A DNA stretch of 64,000 nucleotides. It comes from Janthinobacterium sp. GTDB lineage: Bacteria > Pseudomonadota > Gammaproteobacteria > Burkholderiales > Burkholderiaceae_D. Of this stretch, positions 37,303 through 45,183 are shown piece after piece (positions within the stretch are counted from its first letter, which is position 1; each line of letters opens with the position of its first letter). The stretch covers positions 1-64,000 of the forward strand of contig NZ_RFSK01000019.1 in the NCBI RefSeq assembly GCF_009923995.1, in the 5' to 3' direction. A program made the position numbers and the translations under genes. A model generated the notes under the pieces. The model searched no databases. It was not told where the DNA came from and saw nothing but the letters and a program-made list of their open reading frames with translations.

Positions 37303-38823
37303 TCAGGCCGCCAGGAACTGCCGCTCCTGCGGCGCATGTTCCTGCGGTACATGTTCCTGCGACAACTCCAGTTCCGTCAGATAGCACTTCAGGCGGTACA
37401 GCCGCTGCCGGTAATTGCCTTCCGGGCCAGTCACGCCGCAGTCGACACGCTCGAACAGGCGCGCGACCTGGTCGAGCACCTGGCGTTCCTGCGCCGTGCG
37501 GACCAGCACCAGGCGCCGCTTGCCCCGTCCATGCGTGGCGCTGATATCGACCAGCAGGCAGTGCCCCTGGTCGGCCGCATGCACGTCGAGCAGCAGGGCT
37601 TCGGCGCGCGACAGGTGAAACCAGCGCGCCAGCTCCAGCCGCGCCGCCAGCAAGGGGTGATTCTGTCCCAGCTGGCGCAGGTGCGCGCCCGCATGCACGG
37701 CGCCGCACTGGCCCCAGTCGCCCGGCTCGCCGCGCGGCGCAATGCGCGCCAGCGCCGCTTCCGCTTCGCGGCTGCCTTGCGCCTGCGCCTGCAGCAGCCA
37801 GTAGGCGGCCCGCACGTCGCTGTTGACGCCTTCGCGCCGGTTGCGCCAGGCATGCATGCCGCATTCGAGCTGGGCCGGGGCATGTCCCAGGTCGGCAGCA
37901 CGTTCTAGGCAGCAATGGGCTTCGACCACATTGCGCTGGGAAAATTCCGGTTTCGTATAAATGCGCGACAGCACGAACCAGGCTTCGGCCAGGCCCTGTT
38001 CGCCGGCCTGCGTCAGCCAGCGCACGGCCCGCTTGAAGTTGGCGGCGCCATGGCGCGTGGCCAGGCGCTGGCCCTGCGCATCCATGCGCGCATAGCCAAG
38101 TCCCAGTTCCAGCTGCGCCGTGCGGTCGCCGCCATGCGCGGCCAGTTCGCAGCACTGCCAGCCTTCGGCATCGCCAGCGGGGGCCAGCGCCTGGGCGCAG
38201 CGCGACAGCAGCAGCACCTGCTGCGCGTCGAGCGCGAGGGTGCGCGCCCCGGCGGCGGCCTGGCGCTGCAACAGCTCGCGCGCCAGCGGCAAGCCCTGCG
38301 CCAGGAAGCCGGCATGGTCGCCGCTGCTCCACGCCTGCTCCAGGGCCGCGTACAGGGTGACGTCGATGTCGCTGGCGGGCTCGGCCGCATGCCGCACCAG
38401 CGGTGCAGCCGCGCCGTCCTGCAGGGACAACAGCCAGCGGGCATCGGGCAAACCGGCCGCCGCCGCCGCTTCCAGTCCCCGGCGCGCCGTGGCCCGCAAG
38501 GTGTCGCAGCTGCCCGGATGGCCCAGCACCAGTTGCGCCAGCACCAGCCCGGCCTGGGCCAGCCCCGCATCGAAGGCTTGCGCATAATACGGAATCAGGG
38601 CCTGGGCCGCCGGGCGCGCCACCTCGAAAGGCACATGCGTGCCGATCAGCATGCAGGCTTCCTGGCTGCCTTCCTGGGCGGCCCGCGCCAGCCAGTGCAA
38701 GGCCGTGGGCAGGCTTTGCGGCACGCCCTGGCCGAACAGATACACCCTTCCCAACGCCAACTGGCAGGCCACATCGCCCGCCCGCGCCCCCTTGATCAAT
38801 CCTAATGTTTCGCGATTTGCCAT
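37303..38823 (-). CDS. Sel1-repeat (TPR-like) protein of unknown function
   Basis: The 506-residue protein has no signal peptide. Sel1-type repeats occur at about 10-60 (ACQLALGRVYLFGQGVPQSL), then irregularly to about 380, with clear units such as GGDRTAQLELGLGYARMDAQ and GHAPAQLECGMHAW. These alpha/alpha repeats bind other proteins. The C-terminal 120 residues contain basic and strand-forming segments (KRRLVLVRTAQERQVLDQVA) that I do not recognise. The start at MANRETLG is chosen because the longer reading has no family features. The gene is convergent with dapF (8-nt gap) and is inserted, with the porin, into the usual dapF-DUF484-xerC order. It is probably a cytoplasmic scaffold; this is inference. 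Confidence 0.8.
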   Translation of the reverse strand: MANRETLGLIKGARAGDVACQLALGRVYLFGQGVPQSLPTALHWLARAAQEGSQEACMLIGTHVPFEVARPAAQALIPYYAQAFDAGLAQAGLVLAQLVLGHPGSCDTLRATARRGLEAAAAAGLPDARWLLSLQDGAAAPLVRHAAEPASDIDVTLYAALEQAWSSGDHAGFLAQGLPLARELLQRQAAAGARTLALDAQQVLLLSRCAQALAPAGDAEGWQCCELAAHGGDRTAQLELGLGYARMDAQGQRLATRHGAANFKRAVRWLTQAGEQGLAEAWFVLSRIYTKPEFSQRNVVEAHCCLERAADLGHAPAQLECGMHAWRNRREGVNSDVRAAYWLLQAQAQGSREAEAALARIAPRGEPGDWGQCGAVHAGAHLRQLGQNHPLLAARLELARWFHLSRAEALLLDVHAADQGHCLLVDISATHGRGKRRLVLVRTAQERQVLDQVARLFERVDCGVTGPEGNYRQRLYRLKCYLTELELSQEHVPQEHAPQERQFLAA

Positions 38824-39239
38824 CGATTCTCGATATTGAGTCAATGATTCTAATAATGAGTATGCCGTCTCCAGGCCCGTCCATGCAGGCCGTCCCCTAG
38901 TGTACCGTCCTTGTGTGGGAAATCCGCCAAAGCCGGCGCAAGAACTTGATTCAACGCAACAATGCCTACCCACCAACAAGTCAATATGGCGACATGCCGC
39001 TACCGTGGCAATGGGAAAACGCTTGCCTCAAGCATACGGTCGGCAGAAATCGCGCGTTACAAAAATACAACAGGGTCATGGATTTATGACGCTTTCCACC
39101 AACCTTTTCACGCACATTTGACCAATCCCGCACGTCTTGCGTGCCAACGAATTAAGGTTCATTCATCGAAACGCGATCGTTAATGCCTTTCAATCTGCTC
39201 GGATCTCGGACGGAACTCACTTTTAATAGGGATTAAAAC
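38824..39239. other. 416-nt intergenic region between the divergent Sel1 and porin genes
   Basis: No credible gene is visible. The right part is the porin leader, ending in TTTTAATAGGGATTAAAAC with an AGGGA ribosome-binding site. A small inverted repeat GCACG/CGTGC (39130-39144) follows TTGACC (39118-39123), but no -10 is at the right distance. The length suggests complex porin control or an undetected small RNA; no antisense RNA could be established by eye. Confidence 0.5.
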
Positions 39240-40319
39240 ATGAAAAAATCACTCGTTGCCCTCGCACTCTTCGGCGCTTTCGCCGCAACCGCACAAGCGC
39301 AGTCGTCCGTTCAAATCTACGGCACGATCGATGCAGGCGTGGCCAAGGCGACTGGTAATTCCGCCATCGTGACCAAACGCGACAACAACAAACTGGGCTT
39401 CAAGGGCACGGAAGATCTGGGCAATGGCTTGAAAGCTATTTTCCAACTGGAAATTCGCTATGAATCCGATACCGGCACCATCGAAAACACTTCGGGCACC
39501 AATTCGCGTCCCCTGTTCCAGGGCCAGAGCCGCGTCGGCCTGCAAGGCGACTTCGGTACCGTGCGCCTGGGCCGTGGCCTGACCGCCTTCCAGGAAACGA
39601 GCACCGCGTTTGAACCGTGGTCGGGCATGCCGACGCCAGCCGGTTTCCAGACCGACCTGACCGTGGCCGGCTACACCAGCGATCCGCTGAGCGCCCCGGG
39701 CAACTCGCGTAACCGTTTCTCGAACGCCGCGTTCTACAACTCGCCCGTCATCGCCGGCTTCCAGTTCAACGCCACCGTGGCCGCCAAGGAAGCGAACAAC
39801 AACGCCGCCGTTCCAGTGACGTTGCCTAACCTGACGACAAATGCCAGCGGCAACTACGCTCTGGCAGCCAACGTGGCACCGGCGTCGAGCCCGTACTCGG
39901 TCTCGCTGACCTACAACTACGCGCAATTTGCCGCCATGGCCGCCTACGAGCGCAATGGCGTGCAAGCCAAGCTGTGGTCGATCGGCGCCTCGTTCAATCC
40001 CGTCACGGAATTGAAACTGATGGCAACGTACCAGCACCAGGATGACGGCGACTTCAAGATCATCAACACCGACACCAAATCGTGGGTGCTGGGCATGAAC
40101 TACGATGTGGGCCCAGGCAAGGTACGCGCTGGCTACGGTCAAAAAACGCCGGATGGCGTCGCCAAGACCAAGCAGGCATCGCTGGGCTACGATTACAACC
40201 TGTCGAAGCGTACCTACCTGTACGCAGATATTTCGAACAAGAAATCGGCTAGCGTCACCAACTACAACAACACCACGTCGGTCAACTACATCGGCGTAGG
40301 CGTGCATCACAACTTCTAA
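39240..40319 (+). CDS. Gram-negative general porin (trimeric, OmpC-type of betaproteobacteria)
   Basis: The 359-residue protein starts with a signal peptide (MKKSLVALALFGAFAATAQA, cut before QSSVQIYG). It begins SSVQIYGTIDAGV, the usual first strand of betaproteobacterial porins. The barrel keeps NKLGFKGTEDLGNGLKAIFQ, GRGLTAFQ and the C-terminal strand VNYIGVGVHHNF ending in Phe, the BAM recognition signal. It should form 16-stranded trimers for passive diffusion of small solutes. Its codon use and Lys-rich signal fit a highly expressed gene. The AGGGA site is 8 nt before the ATG, and two hairpins follow the gene, the second being a strong terminator. Confidence 0.96.
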   Translation: MKKSLVALALFGAFAATAQAQSSVQIYGTIDAGVAKATGNSAIVTKRDNNKLGFKGTEDLGNGLKAIFQLEIRYESDTGTIENTSGTNSRPLFQGQSRVGLQGDFGTVRLGRGLTAFQETSTAFEPWSGMPTPAGFQTDLTVAGYTSDPLSAPGNSRNRFSNAAFYNSPVIAGFQFNATVAAKEANNNAAVPVTLPNLTTNASGNYALAANVAPASSPYSVSLTYNYAQFAAMAAYERNGVQAKLWSIGASFNPVTELKLMATYQHQDDGDFKIINTDTKSWVLGMNYDVGPGKVRAGYGQKTPDGVAKTKQASLGYDYNLSKRTYLYADISNKKSASVTNYNNTTSVNYIGVGVHHNF

Positions 40320-40329
40320 TGGCGCCGCG

Positions 40330-40350
40330 GCCCACCCCTTGCGGGTGGGC
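40330..40350 (+). terminator. First hairpin after the porin gene
   Basis: GCCCACCC (40330-40337) and GGGTGGGC (40343-40350) form an 8-bp stem with a 5-nt loop, 10 nt past the stop. No T run follows. It probably stabilises the mRNA 3' end rather than terminating alone. Confidence 0.55.
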
Positions 40351-40369
40351 TGACGACCATGGAAGAACG

Positions 40370-40398
40370 GGCGGCATGGGCAACCATGCCGCCTTTTT
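40370..40398 (+). terminator. Rho-independent terminator of the porin gene
   Basis: GGCGGCATGG (40370-40379) and CCATGCCGCC (40384-40393) form a perfect 10-bp stem with loop GCAA (a stable GNRA tetraloop), followed directly by TTTTT. Confidence 0.92.
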
Positions 40399-40500
40399 CA
40401 TGGGCGCGCGGAAAATGCACCGGTGCCGCGCCCTTTGCGCCTATGGCGCGGCACTCTCGGTTAGAATGAAGCGTTCAACTTTCACTGACAGACATTCTCA

Positions 40501-41178
40501 ATGACCGCCACTCTCGATTCCAGCACCGTCGCCCAGTATCTGAGCGAGCATCCGAATTTCTTCGAAGAGCATACCGCCCTGCTCGGTGAGGTCAAGCTGA
40601 GCAGCCCGCTGACGGGACGCACCATCTCGCTGCAGGAGCGGCAGATGGAAGTGATGCGCGACAAGTACAAGGCGCTGGAACTGCGCATGTCCAAGCTGAG
40701 CCGCCTGGCCGAGGAAAATGGCGACATCGCCAGCAAGTTTCACGGCTGGAACCAGGCCATGCTGCAGGTGCGCAGCGATGCCAACATGCCGCGCGTGCTG
40801 GTCGACGCCTTGCAAAGCAGTTTCGACGTGCCCCACGTCAGCCTGCGCCTGTGGCAAGTGCTGCCGGAACACGCCAGCGGCTGGTTCACGGAAGACGTCA
40901 CGGCCGACGTGCGCATGTTCGCCAACAGCCTGCAGGCGCCGTACTGCGGCAGCAACCGCGATTTCGAAGCCGTGCACTGGCTGCAGGCGGACAAGATCGA
41001 ATCGACCGTCATGATCGCCCTGCGCGCCCCCGGCACCACGGGCACCTTCGGCCTGCTGGTGCTCGGTTCGCCCGACAGCGAACGGTTTACCTCCAGCATG
41101 GGCACGGACTTCCTCGTGCACATCGGCGCCACGGCCAGCGCCGCCCTGGCGCACCTGCGCGCCGGCTCGCCTGCCTGA
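40501..41178 (+). CDS. DUF484-family protein
   Basis: The 225-residue protein has an N-terminal helical part (VAQYLSEHPNFFEEHTALL, a conserved DUF484 opening), a coiled segment (about 45-75) and a GAF-like C-terminal domain (about 80-220). DUF484 genes sit between dapF and xerC in many proteobacteria (the YigA position in E. coli), and the function is unproven. Here the link with xerC is kept (7-nt gap), while dapF is 3.2 kb to the left. The ATG is supported by the start of the conserved region, though the ribosome-binding site is weak. The porin terminator isolates it from the upstream gene. Confidence 0.88.
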   Translation: MTATLDSSTVAQYLSEHPNFFEEHTALLGEVKLSSPLTGRTISLQERQMEVMRDKYKALELRMSKLSRLAEENGDIASKFHGWNQAMLQVRSDANMPRVLVDALQSSFDVPHVSLRLWQVLPEHASGWFTEDVTADVRMFANSLQAPYCGSNRDFEAVHWLQADKIESTVMIALRAPGTTGTFGLLVLGSPDSERFTSSMGTDFLVHIGATASAALAHLRAGSPA

Positions 41179-41185
41179 GCACGCC

Positions 41186-42133
41186 ATGCATGCGGCGCGC
41201 GGCAAGAGCGACTGGCTGGATGCCTACCTGGCGCAGCTGGCCACGCAGCGCAAGCTGTCGCCGCACACGCTGGACGCCTACGGGCGCGACCTGCGCGCCT
41301 TGCTGGCCCTGAGCGGCGATGCGCCCTGGACGGCCCTCGCCCATAACGACGTACGCCGCTACGCGGCCAAGCTGCACGCTGGCGGCCTCGACCCACGCTC
41401 GATCGCCCGCAAGCTGTCGTCGTGGCGCGGCTTCTTCAACTGGCTCAGCGGTGAAACGGCACTCGACGCCAACCCCGTCGACGGCATCCGCGCGCCCAAG
41501 CGGGCCAGGACCCTGCCGAAAGCCCTGTCGGTGGACGATGCCGTGCGCCTCGTCGCACCCGCGCCGCACCAGCAGGGTGGCGCCGAGCCGGAACAGCTGT
41601 GCAACCGCGCCATGTTCGAGCTGCTGTATTCGAGCGGCTTGCGCGTCTCCGAGCTGACCAGCCTGGACACCCATTACTGCAAGGCCGACAACGGCCAGCC
41701 CGCCTCGCAGGGCTGGCTCGACATGGCCAGCTTCGAAGTCATCGTCACGGGCAAGGGCAGCAAGATGCGCAAGGTGCCTGTCGGCAAGGCCGCCCTCGTG
41801 GCCCTGAGCACCTGGCTGGCCGTGCGCCCGCCGGCGGCCGACGGCAGCGCCGCCCTGTTCCTCAGCACGCGCGGCACGCGCATCTCGCCCCGCGTGCTGC
41901 AGCTGCGCCTGAAGGCGCACGCGCTGGCGACGGAGATTCCCGCCAATGTGCACCCGCACGTGCTGCGCCACTCGTTTGCCTCGCACGTGCTGCAATCGTC
42001 GGGCGACCTGCGCGCCGTGCAGGAAATGCTGGGCCACTCCAGCATCACCTCGACCCAGGTCTACACGGCCCTCGATTTCCAGCACCTGGCCCACGTGTAC
42101 GACCAGGCGCACCCCCGCGCCAAGGCCAAGTAG
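41186..42133 (+). CDS. xerC: Site-specific tyrosine recombinase XerC
   Basis: The 315-residue recombinase has an N-terminal SAM-like DNA-binding domain (about 8-95) and a C-terminal catalytic domain. The active-site set is R153 (GLRVSEL), Lys in GKGSKMRKVP, H258-R261 (HPHVLRHSFASH), H284 (MLGHSS) and nucleophile Y293 (QVYTALD). With XerD and FtsK it resolves chromosome dimers at dif. The chromosomal context (DUF484-xerC), length and motifs point to XerC rather than an integron or phage integrase. Compared with E. coli XerC (298 residues) there is a short insertion after residue 160 (HYCKADNGQPASQGW). Confidence 0.94.
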   Translation: MHAARGKSDWLDAYLAQLATQRKLSPHTLDAYGRDLRALLALSGDAPWTALAHNDVRRYAAKLHAGGLDPRSIARKLSSWRGFFNWLSGETALDANPVDGIRAPKRARTLPKALSVDDAVRLVAPAPHQQGGAEPEQLCNRAMFELLYSSGLRVSELTSLDTHYCKADNGQPASQGWLDMASFEVIVTGKGSKMRKVPVGKAALVALSTWLAVRPPAADGSAALFLSTRGTRISPRVLQLRLKAHALATEIPANVHPHVLRHSFASHVLQSSGDLRAVQEMLGHSSITSTQVYTALDFQHLAHVYDQAHPRAKAK

Positions 42134-42185
42134 ACGCCCCTGCCCGCCGTCCGGCCTGATCCATATCAAGCGAACCGGCCCCCAT

Positions 42186-42215
42186 TTGCAAGCTTTTGCA
42201 AAATTCCGGCATAAT
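42186..42215 (+). promoter_or_regulatory. Promoter candidate of the CobW-type GTPase gene
   Basis: TTGCAA (42186-42191) and CATAAT (42210-42215) lie 18 nt apart, 57 nt before the ATG. TTGCAA recurs within the spacer (TTTTGCAA). No Zur-box-like palindrome is evident. Confidence 0.5.
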
Positions 42216-42271
42216 CGTCCGCATTCGACCGCTTGCGCGGCGGCATCCCTGATTCCAGCATAGGCATTCTC

Positions 42272-43360
42272 ATGGCAATGATTCCCACCACCATACTCAC
42301 CGGCTTCCTCGGCGCCGGCAAAACCACCTTGCTCAACCGCATACTGCAGGAAGAGCATGGCATGCGCATCGCCGTGATCGAAAACGAGTTTGGCCAGGAA
42401 AACATCGACAACGAGATCCTGGTGCAGGACAGCAACGAGCACATCATCGAGATGAACAACGGCTGCATCTGCTGCACCGTGCGCGGCGACCTGATCGTGG
42501 GCCTGACGGAACTGGCGCGCAAGCGCGACGCCGGCCTGCTGGCGTTCGACCGCGTCGTCATCGAAACGACGGGCCTGGCCAATCCCGGCCCCGTGGCGCA
42601 AACCTTCTTCGTCGACGAGGAAGTGGGCAGCCACTACATGCTCGACGCCATCCTCACGGTGGTCGATGCGCGCCATGCCATGAAGCAACTCGACGAATAT
42701 GAGGAAGCCCAGCGGCAAGTGGGTTTTGCCGACAAGCTGCTGCTGTCGAAAACCGACCTCGTCAGTGAAGAGGACGTGGCCGTGCTGACGCGCCGCCTGA
42801 AGCGCATCAACCCGCGCGCGCCCATCGCCAAGGTCGATTTCGGCCGCGCCCCGCTGGCCGAGGTGCTCGACATCCGCGGCTTCAACCTGAACGAAAAGCT
42901 GGAACTGGACCCGGACTTCCTGGCCACGGAAACGGCGCACGTGCATGACCATGACCACGCGCACGAGCATGGCCATGCGCACGCCCATGAGCACCAGCAC
43001 GAACACAGCGACGCCTGCGCCACCGACTGCGGCCATGCCGACCACCACCATGCCCAGCACAGCGACGACATCGCCGCCTTCGTTTTCAAGAGCACGCAAC
43101 CGTTCGACAGCGCCAAGCTCGACGAGTTCCTGGGCGGTCTGGTGCAGGTGTATGGCCCGCGCATGCTGCGCTACAAGGGCGTGCTGCTGATGCAGGGCGC
43201 CGAGCGCAAGGTGGTCTTCCAGGGCGTGCACCAGCTGATGGGCAGCGACCTGGGCGCCAAATGGGGCGAAAACGAAGTACGCAGCAGCAAAATGGTCTTT
43301 ATTGGCAAAAATCTACCAAAAGACATTTTTATTCGCGGACTCGAACAATGTTTGGTATAA
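42272..43360 (+). CDS. CobW/COG0523-family GTPase, putative metallochaperone (ZNG1/YjiA type)
   Basis: The 362-residue G3E GTPase has a P-loop GFLGAGKTTLL at residue 10, the metal-binding CxCC in NNGCICCTVRGDL, SKTDL as the guanine-specificity motif, and a C-terminal CobW_C domain (about 275-355). A His-rich stretch at about 225-270 (HDHDHAHEHGHAHAHEHQHE and a second cluster) should bind Zn or similar ions. Such proteins use GTP to hand metal to client enzymes, often under zinc shortage. The start MAMIPTTIL is used because the P-loop follows immediately. dksA, with its own leader, lies 481 nt downstream. The client is unknown. Confidence 0.92.
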   Translation: MAMIPTTILTGFLGAGKTTLLNRILQEEHGMRIAVIENEFGQENIDNEILVQDSNEHIIEMNNGCICCTVRGDLIVGLTELARKRDAGLLAFDRVVIETTGLANPGPVAQTFFVDEEVGSHYMLDAILTVVDARHAMKQLDEYEEAQRQVGFADKLLLSKTDLVSEEDVAVLTRRLKRINPRAPIAKVDFGRAPLAEVLDIRGFNLNEKLELDPDFLATETAHVHDHDHAHEHGHAHAHEHQHEHSDACATDCGHADHHHAQHSDDIAAFVFKSTQPFDSAKLDEFLGGLVQVYGPRMLRYKGVLLMQGAERKVVFQGVHQLMGSDLGAKWGENEVRSSKMVFIGKNLPKDIFIRGLEQCLV

Positions 43361-43841
43361 ACTAGCCGGGTTTTGCAAAGTACCCGTTGCAAAGCAGAAA
43401 CAAAAGGGAAAGTTAAGCACGCTTTCCCGCTGTCCGACACCAATCTTGCTGGCATAAACCAACAAGTCGCCGTTCCTGATCGGCTAGTCAACAAATCGGG
43501 ATGGCAATATAAAGCAAAGCGTGCCAAAATCAGCGACGAAAACGGCCCTTGTCGTTCGCCTGTCATGAAATGCTGGCAAACTGCCGCTGGCCGCATGCCA
43601 GGCATGCAACCGATCCACCCAACACGCCGGTAACGCGCGCGCAGCGCGACTGGCATAGAGCGGTAAAAAGTTATCAACATGGCAAATATAGCCGGCCGGT
43701 AGTCCTGGCCGCCGCCGGCAAGCCAAGGTCGCAAGCAGTACATCCGGACAGCAATGCCCAGCGGAACCTGTACAGTTGCTCGGCATCGCCGCATCAACTG
43801 ATCAATTTGAAAACTCTGTCGTATCGAAGGTAAGCGAAGTC
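43361..43841. other. 481-nt region upstream of dksA without a gene
   Basis: No convincing coding sequence is visible. Near the left end GGGAAAG (43406-43412) and CTTTCCC (43422-43428) form a hairpin lacking a T run, possibly ending the CobW transcript. A promoter candidate lies at 43485-43513. The remaining ~330 nt would be an unusually long dksA leader, or may hold further promoters. The base composition is lower in GC than the flanking genes. Confidence 0.5.
43485..43513 (+). promoter_or_regulatory. Promoter candidate far upstream of dksA
   Basis: TAGTCA (43485-43490) and TATAAA (43508-43513) are separated by exactly 17 nt. Transcripts starting here would carry a leader of about 320 nt before the dksA ATG. 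The -35 matches consensus at four of six positions. Confidence 0.4.
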
Positions 43842-44294
43842 ATGACCAAAACTAATAAATCGACCCCGGCCGCCAACCAAGACATCCCTCTCATCAGCGA
43901 AGAGCAAATTCGCGCCATGAGCGACGATGACTACATGAATCCGGCACAACTGGCATTCTTCAAGGCACGTTTGCAACAGCTGGAAAAAGAGCTGCTGAAA
44001 AACGCCGGCGAAACCACGGAACACTTGCGTGAAACCGTGCTGGTACCGGACCCTGCCGACCGCGCCACCATCGAGGAAGAGCATGCGCTGGAACTGCGCA
44101 CGCGCGACCGCGAGCGCAAATTGCTGAAGAAAGTACAACAATCGATCGCCAGCATCGACGCCGGCGACTATGGCTGGTGCGAAGAAACGGGCGAGCCCAT
44201 CGGCATCCCGCGCCTGATCGCCCGTCCGACGGCCACCCTGTCGCTGGAAGCCCAGCAACGGCGCGAGCTGAAGCAGAAACTCTACGGCGACTGA
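43842..44294 (+). CDS. dksA: RNA polymerase-binding factor DksA with incomplete zinc finger
   Basis: The 150-residue protein is nearly the size of E. coli DksA (151). It has the long coiled coil with the tip motif PDPADRA (D70, D73, A75) that enters the RNA polymerase secondary channel, and the C-terminal LIARPTATLSLEAQ. DksA works with ppGpp to shut down rRNA promoters and activate amino-acid promoters. Of the four zinc-ligand cysteines, only C113 remains (GWCEETG); the others are T116, S134 and A137. A zinc-independent fold is therefore expected, as in Pseudomonas DksA2. The start MTKTNK is taken from family alignment; the ribosome-binding site is weak. A strong terminator follows. Confidence 0.95.
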   Translation: MTKTNKSTPAANQDIPLISEEQIRAMSDDDYMNPAQLAFFKARLQQLEKELLKNAGETTEHLRETVLVPDPADRATIEEEHALELRTRDRERKLLKKVQQSIASIDAGDYGWCEETGEPIGIPRLIARPTATLSLEAQQRRELKQKLYGD

Positions 44295-44347
44295 TCGCCC
44301 GCCCCCGCGCAAGCCGCCCCGGCGGCCGCGCGACGGCGCATGAAAAA

Positions 44348-44378
44348 GCACGCACTCTACGGATGCGTGCTTTTTTTT
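44348..44378 (+). terminator. Rho-independent terminator of dksA
   Basis: GCACGCA (44348-44354) and TGCGTGC (44364-44370) form a perfect 7-bp stem, extended by A/T pairs, with a 9-nt loop. Eight T (44371-44378) follow. Confidence 0.92.
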
Positions 44379-44426
44379 CGCCCCGCGCCAGCTACACTGA
44401 AGCAGGCACGGCAGCGGCAAGCGGCG

Positions 44427-44454
44427 CTTGCAATTGCCTTTTCCATCCCCACTT
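44427..44454 (+). promoter_or_regulatory. Sigma-32 (heat-shock) promoter of hslVU
   Basis: CTTGCAA (44427-44433) and CCCCACTT (44447-44454) are 13 nt apart, against the RpoH consensus CTTGAAA and CCCCATNT. The element lies 64 nt before hslV. Heat-shock control of hslVU is well known in proteobacteria. Confidence 0.85.
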
Positions 44455-44517
44455 TTGAGCCATGGGCGCGCAACCGCATGACGCTGCACGCATAGGCATG
44501 AAACTTTTGAGGTCAAT

Positions 44518-45054
44518 ATGGAACAATTTCACGGCACCACCATCCTCTGCGTCCGGCGCGGCAAGCAAGTGGCCCTGGGCGGCGATGGGCAAGTTACCTT
44601 GGGCAACATCGTCATGAAGGGCACGGCCCGCAAAGTGCGCAAGTTGTACCAGGGCAAGGTCCTCGTGGGCTTCGCCGGCGGCACGGCCGATGCCTTCACC
44701 CTGCTCGACCGCTTCGAAGGCAAGCTGGAAAAACACCAGGGCAACCTGCTGCGCGCCTCCGTCGAACTGGCCAAGGACTGGCGCACGGACCGCGTGCTGC
44801 GCCGCCTGGAAGCCATGCTGCTGGTGGCCGACAGCGAATCGACCCTGGTCATCACGGGCAACGGCGACGTGCTGGAACCGGAAGACGGCATCGGCGCCAT
44901 CGGCTCGGGCGGTACCTACGCCCAGTCCGCCGCCAAGGCGCTGCAGGAAAATACGGACTTGTCGCCGGCCGACGTGGTCAGGAAATCGCTGACCATCGCC
45001 GCGGAACTCTGTATCTACACCAATATGTCCCACATCATCGAGACCCTGGACTAA
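44518..45054 (+). CDS. hslV: ATP-dependent protease subunit HslV (ClpQ)
   Basis: The 178-residue peptidase subunit has the catalytic Thr at position 7 in [15 protein letters not shown], so a six-residue propeptide must be removed. In E. coli the Thr follows Met directly. [13 protein letters not shown] with the conserved Lys/Asp region follows, and the C-terminus is normal. HslV forms a double hexamer capped by HslU and degrades misfolded or regulatory proteins. The start agrees, from memory, with other betaproteobacterial HslV proteins, and no Met lies directly before the Thr. The gene sits behind a sigma-32 promoter and is followed by hslU after 129 nt. Confidence 0.97.
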   Translation: MEQFHGTTILCVRRGKQVALGGDGQVTLGNIVMKGTARKVRKLYQGKVLVGFAGGTADAFTLLDRFEGKLEKHQGNLLRASVELAKDWRTDRVLRRLEAMLLVADSESTLVITGNGDVLEPEDGIGAIGSGGTYAQSAAKALQENTDLSPADVVRKSLTIAAELCIYTNMSHIIETLD

Positions 45055-45068
45055 GCGTCCCCGAGAAA

Positions 45069-45100
45069 ACGCCCATGGCTGCGTTGCCTGGCCTGGGCGT
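45069..45100. other. Inverted repeat between hslV and hslU
   Basis: ACGCCCA (45069-45075) and TGGGCGT (45094-45100) can pair across an 18-nt loop. An A7 run follows on plus, so it is not a rightward intrinsic terminator. It might alter the hslV:hslU mRNA ratio or stability. Confidence 0.3.
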
Positions 45101-45183
45101 AAAAAAAGGTACTGCCTGCGGCCAAGGGCCTTGCCCTGAACGTTTTTCGGGCACTCTACGCAAATGAAGGATAGAAAGCCATT

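Noticed and set aside
36401..38884. 827-codon minus-strand open frame across dapF and the Sel1 gene
   Set aside because: It crosses two genes with clear family motifs in other frames and is made of Gly/Ala/Arg-rich shadow sequence.
42940..43070. His-codon repeats (CAC/CAT-rich) as a tandem repeat or CRISPR-like array
   Set aside because: The repeats are irregular and lie inside the His-rich linker of the CobW-type GTPase. There are no spacers.
41087..43231. 714-codon minus-strand open frame across xerC and the CobW-type gene
   Set aside because: Both plus-strand genes show catalytic motifs. The antisense reading has no domain.
45055..45183. Terminator between hslV and hslU
   Set aside because: The hairpin ACGCCCA/TGGGCGT is followed by A rather than T on the coding strand, so it is not a rightward intrinsic terminator.
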